A stretch of 64,000 nucleotides of DNA, taken from Alphaproteobacteria bacterium. Lineage in GTDB: Bacteria; Pseudomonadota; Alphaproteobacteria; UBA8366; Aestuariispiraceae. The notes under the pieces were generated by a model, which was given only the letters and a program-made list of their open reading frames with translations, did not search any database and was not told where the DNA came from. Location of the stretch: contig JANSXE010000008.1 of NCBI GenBank assembly GCA_024743195.1, positions 146,244 to 210,243 on the forward strand. The letters run 5' to 3'. The position numbers and the translations under genes were made by a program. Positions 62,993 through 64,000 of this stretch are shown in pieces; the stretch's first letter is position 1, and each line of letters begins with the position of its first letter.

Positions 62993-63028
62993 GGCCGAGC
63001 CCGAGGCCGAGCCCGAGGCCGAGCCCGA
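62993..63028. repeat. 12-bp tandem repeat, three copies, non-coding
   Basis: GGCCGAGCCCGA repeated exactly three times outside any supported gene. Confidence 0.75.
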
Positions 63029-63052
63029 GGCCGCGCCTGACGCCTTGCCGCC

Positions 63053-63093
63053 GTCGTCCCGGCCGGAGCGCAGCGCAGAGCCGGAACCCAGGG
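63053..63093. repeat. Second, partial copy of the 16601-type dispersed repeat
   Basis: Begins GTCGTCCCGGCCGGAGCG and ends in GAACCCAGGG, closely matching the left part of the 16601-16708 element (GTCATCCCGGCCGAAGCG ... GATCCAGGG). The matching right end is not found at the expected distance. Confidence 0.55.
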
Positions 63094-63474
63094 CGGGCCG
63101 CTCCATCGAGTGCGTGCGCCCCCAACCCGGCGCCCCTAACCCGCCGCCCGGACCAATCCGGCCGAGGCCGTTCGGCCCGCCGCCCGCCCTTTCCCGTCAT
63201 CCCCGGGCCAGACCCGCCGCCCGCTTCTGTTCCGCGCCGATCGTTCTTTTTCGTTCTGATTGATGCGCCTGATAGGCCCGAATACCGATTTTCCTGGACA
63301 AGAGACCATTTATGTATATCTAATGGACGCGCGAATCGGATTTCGGACCTTTATTTTTGGTCCGATCCGGGATTTTCCACCGCATCCGCCGGCGTCTCTC
63401 CGCGCGCGTCCGCTTGGCCCTTGCGGCGCCGCCTCCGGTCCGGCGATGATGCCCGCATAAGGAGTGCGTTCCGA

Positions 63475-64000
63475 ATGAGTGGTGATAACGAGGGTCTGCA
63501 TCGCGATCTCGCCGCCGGCGCCGGCCGGCGATCCGCCCGCCCGTCCGCCCGCCCGTCCGCCCGCCCGTCCGCCCGCCCGTCCGCCGACTCGTCCAGCGTC
63601 GAGTCGTCCGGCTTCGGCCAATCCGCCCGCCCACCGTCCATCCGTCCCGGTTCCGGCGTCCCCGGCGTCACGGGCGGCTTTTCACCCGACAGCCTGTCCC
63701 CCGGATCGGGCGGCGGCCTGTCGGGCGGCCTCTCGGGCGGCCTCTCGGGCGGCCTCTTCGGGGGCGGTCCCTCCGACGCCCCCGCCAAGCCGGCGCGCCC
63801 CCCGCGCGCCGCGCGCCTAGCCCCCGGCGCCTCCCAAGCGGGCGCCTCTCCCTCGACCGGCGCCCGATCCGGCGCCCAGCCCGGCGGCGCCCAACCGGAC
63901 GCCAGCGCCCAGGTCGCCGCCGTCCGCGCCCGCCGCGCCGAGCGGGAGAAAGCGGAGGCCGCGGCCGCGCGCCGGCGCGATGAGGCCCGCGCCGCGGCCG
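63475..64000 (+). CDS. Repeat-rich protein of unknown function (3' partial)
   Basis: An open frame from ATG 63475, with AAGGAG 10 bp upstream, running off the window without a stop (175 codons seen). It opens MSGDNEGLHRDLAAGAGRR, then a Ser-Ala-Arg-Pro repeat (four 12-bp units, 63532-63579), a Gly/Ser stretch with Leu-Ser-Gly-Gly repeats (63715-63762), a Pro/Ala region and a charged helical run (RARRAEREKAEAA). It is probably a long disordered N-terminal region before a domain beyond the window. No family can be named. Confidence 0.55.
   Translation, partial: MSGDNEGLHRDLAAGAGRRSARPSARPSARPSARPSADSSSVESSGFGQSARPPSIRPGSGVPGVTGGFSPDSLSPGSGGGLSGGLSGGLSGGLFGGGPSDAPAKPARPPRAARLAPGASQAGASPSTGARSGAQPGGAQPDASAQVAAVRARRAEREKAEAAAARRRDEARAAA
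63532..63579 (+). repeat. 12-bp tandem repeat, four copies (SARP)
   Basis: TCCGCCCGCCCG repeated four times head to tail, coding Ser-Ala-Arg-Pro in the frame from 63475. Confidence 0.8.
63715..63762 (+). repeat. 12-bp tandem repeat, four copies (GLSG)
   Basis: GGCCTSTCGGGC repeated about four times, the last copy diverged; codes Gly-Leu-Ser-Gly in the same frame. Confidence 0.75.

Larger units (their letters stand above)
62862..63474. other. Repeat-rich intergenic region
   Basis: About 610 bp with no supported gene. It holds a nested palindromic repeat (62871-62975), a 12-bp tandem repeat (62993-63028), and a second, partial copy of the 16601-type repeat (63053-63093). An AT-richer stretch at 63240-63380 is where a promoter for the gene at 63475 could lie. 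Confidence 0.65.

Overview
The window comes from a high-GC alphaproteobacterium, most likely a Rhodospirillales-type purple or aerobic anoxygenic phototrophic bacterium. The evidence is bacteriochlorophyll and carotenoid genes (bchI-bchD-bchO, crtD), a canonical alphaproteobacterial aa3 cytochrome oxidase operon, a plant-type glutamate-cysteine ligase, an ArsR-methyltransferase fusion beside one-carbon genes, and dispersed palindromic intergenic repeats. It is chromosomal and densely coded. I saw no rRNA, tRNA, IS element, CRISPR array or prophage.

Layout. 1-4.6 kb: the 3' part of a fused indolepyruvate ferredoxin oxidoreductase, then a thiolase. 4.7-7.2 kb: a membrane histidine kinase and a Sel1-repeat exported protein. 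7.4-16.5 kb: a corrinoid one-carbon cluster with a B12-binding protein, DUF1638, a small 'virulence factor' family protein, an exported unknown, an ArsR-methyltransferase regulator, a homocysteine-methyltransferase-like protein lacking the zinc cysteines, a methyltetrahydrofolate:corrinoid methyltransferase, an ATP-dependent corrinoid reactivator with a 2Fe-2S domain, and a MetF-like reductase. It looks like methionine synthase taken apart into separate proteins, with an altered methyl-acceptor module. It is the best candidate here for a poorly described system.

16.9-23.1 kb: a small photosynthesis island (crtD, then bchI-bchD-bchO on the other strand). TGT-N12-ACA sites, the PpsR/CrtJ consensus, lie upstream of both transcription units. 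A remnant of an Abi_C-like domain sits between them. 23.2-34.3 kb: a sensing and uptake block with a VOC protein, a sodium-solute-symporter histidine kinase, a small membrane protein, a single-domain response regulator, an ScfR/PccR-type regulator carrying a HisKA-like segment, and a divergent five-gene branched-chain-type ABC transporter. 34.3-50 kb: mixed housekeeping (pirin, flavodoxin-like protein, GNAT, OsmC, protein methyltransferase, ubiA, rsmE, gshA, rRNA methyltransferase, a second PAS histidine kinase, a lipoprotein, tldD, DUF3422).

50.3-57.1 kb: the cytochrome c oxidase operon ctaC-ctaD-ctaB-small membrane protein-ctaG-ctaE, a terminator, then DUF983 and SURF1. 57.1-62.9 kb: M32 carboxypeptidase, MscS channel, thrC, M16 peptidase and a RimJ-type GNAT. 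62.9-63.5 kb is non-coding and repeat-rich. A repeat-rich ORF starts at 63475 and runs off the window. Short tandem repeats with 12-bp units recur at seven places, in coding and non-coding DNA. All family calls are from reading motifs by eye; no database search was run.
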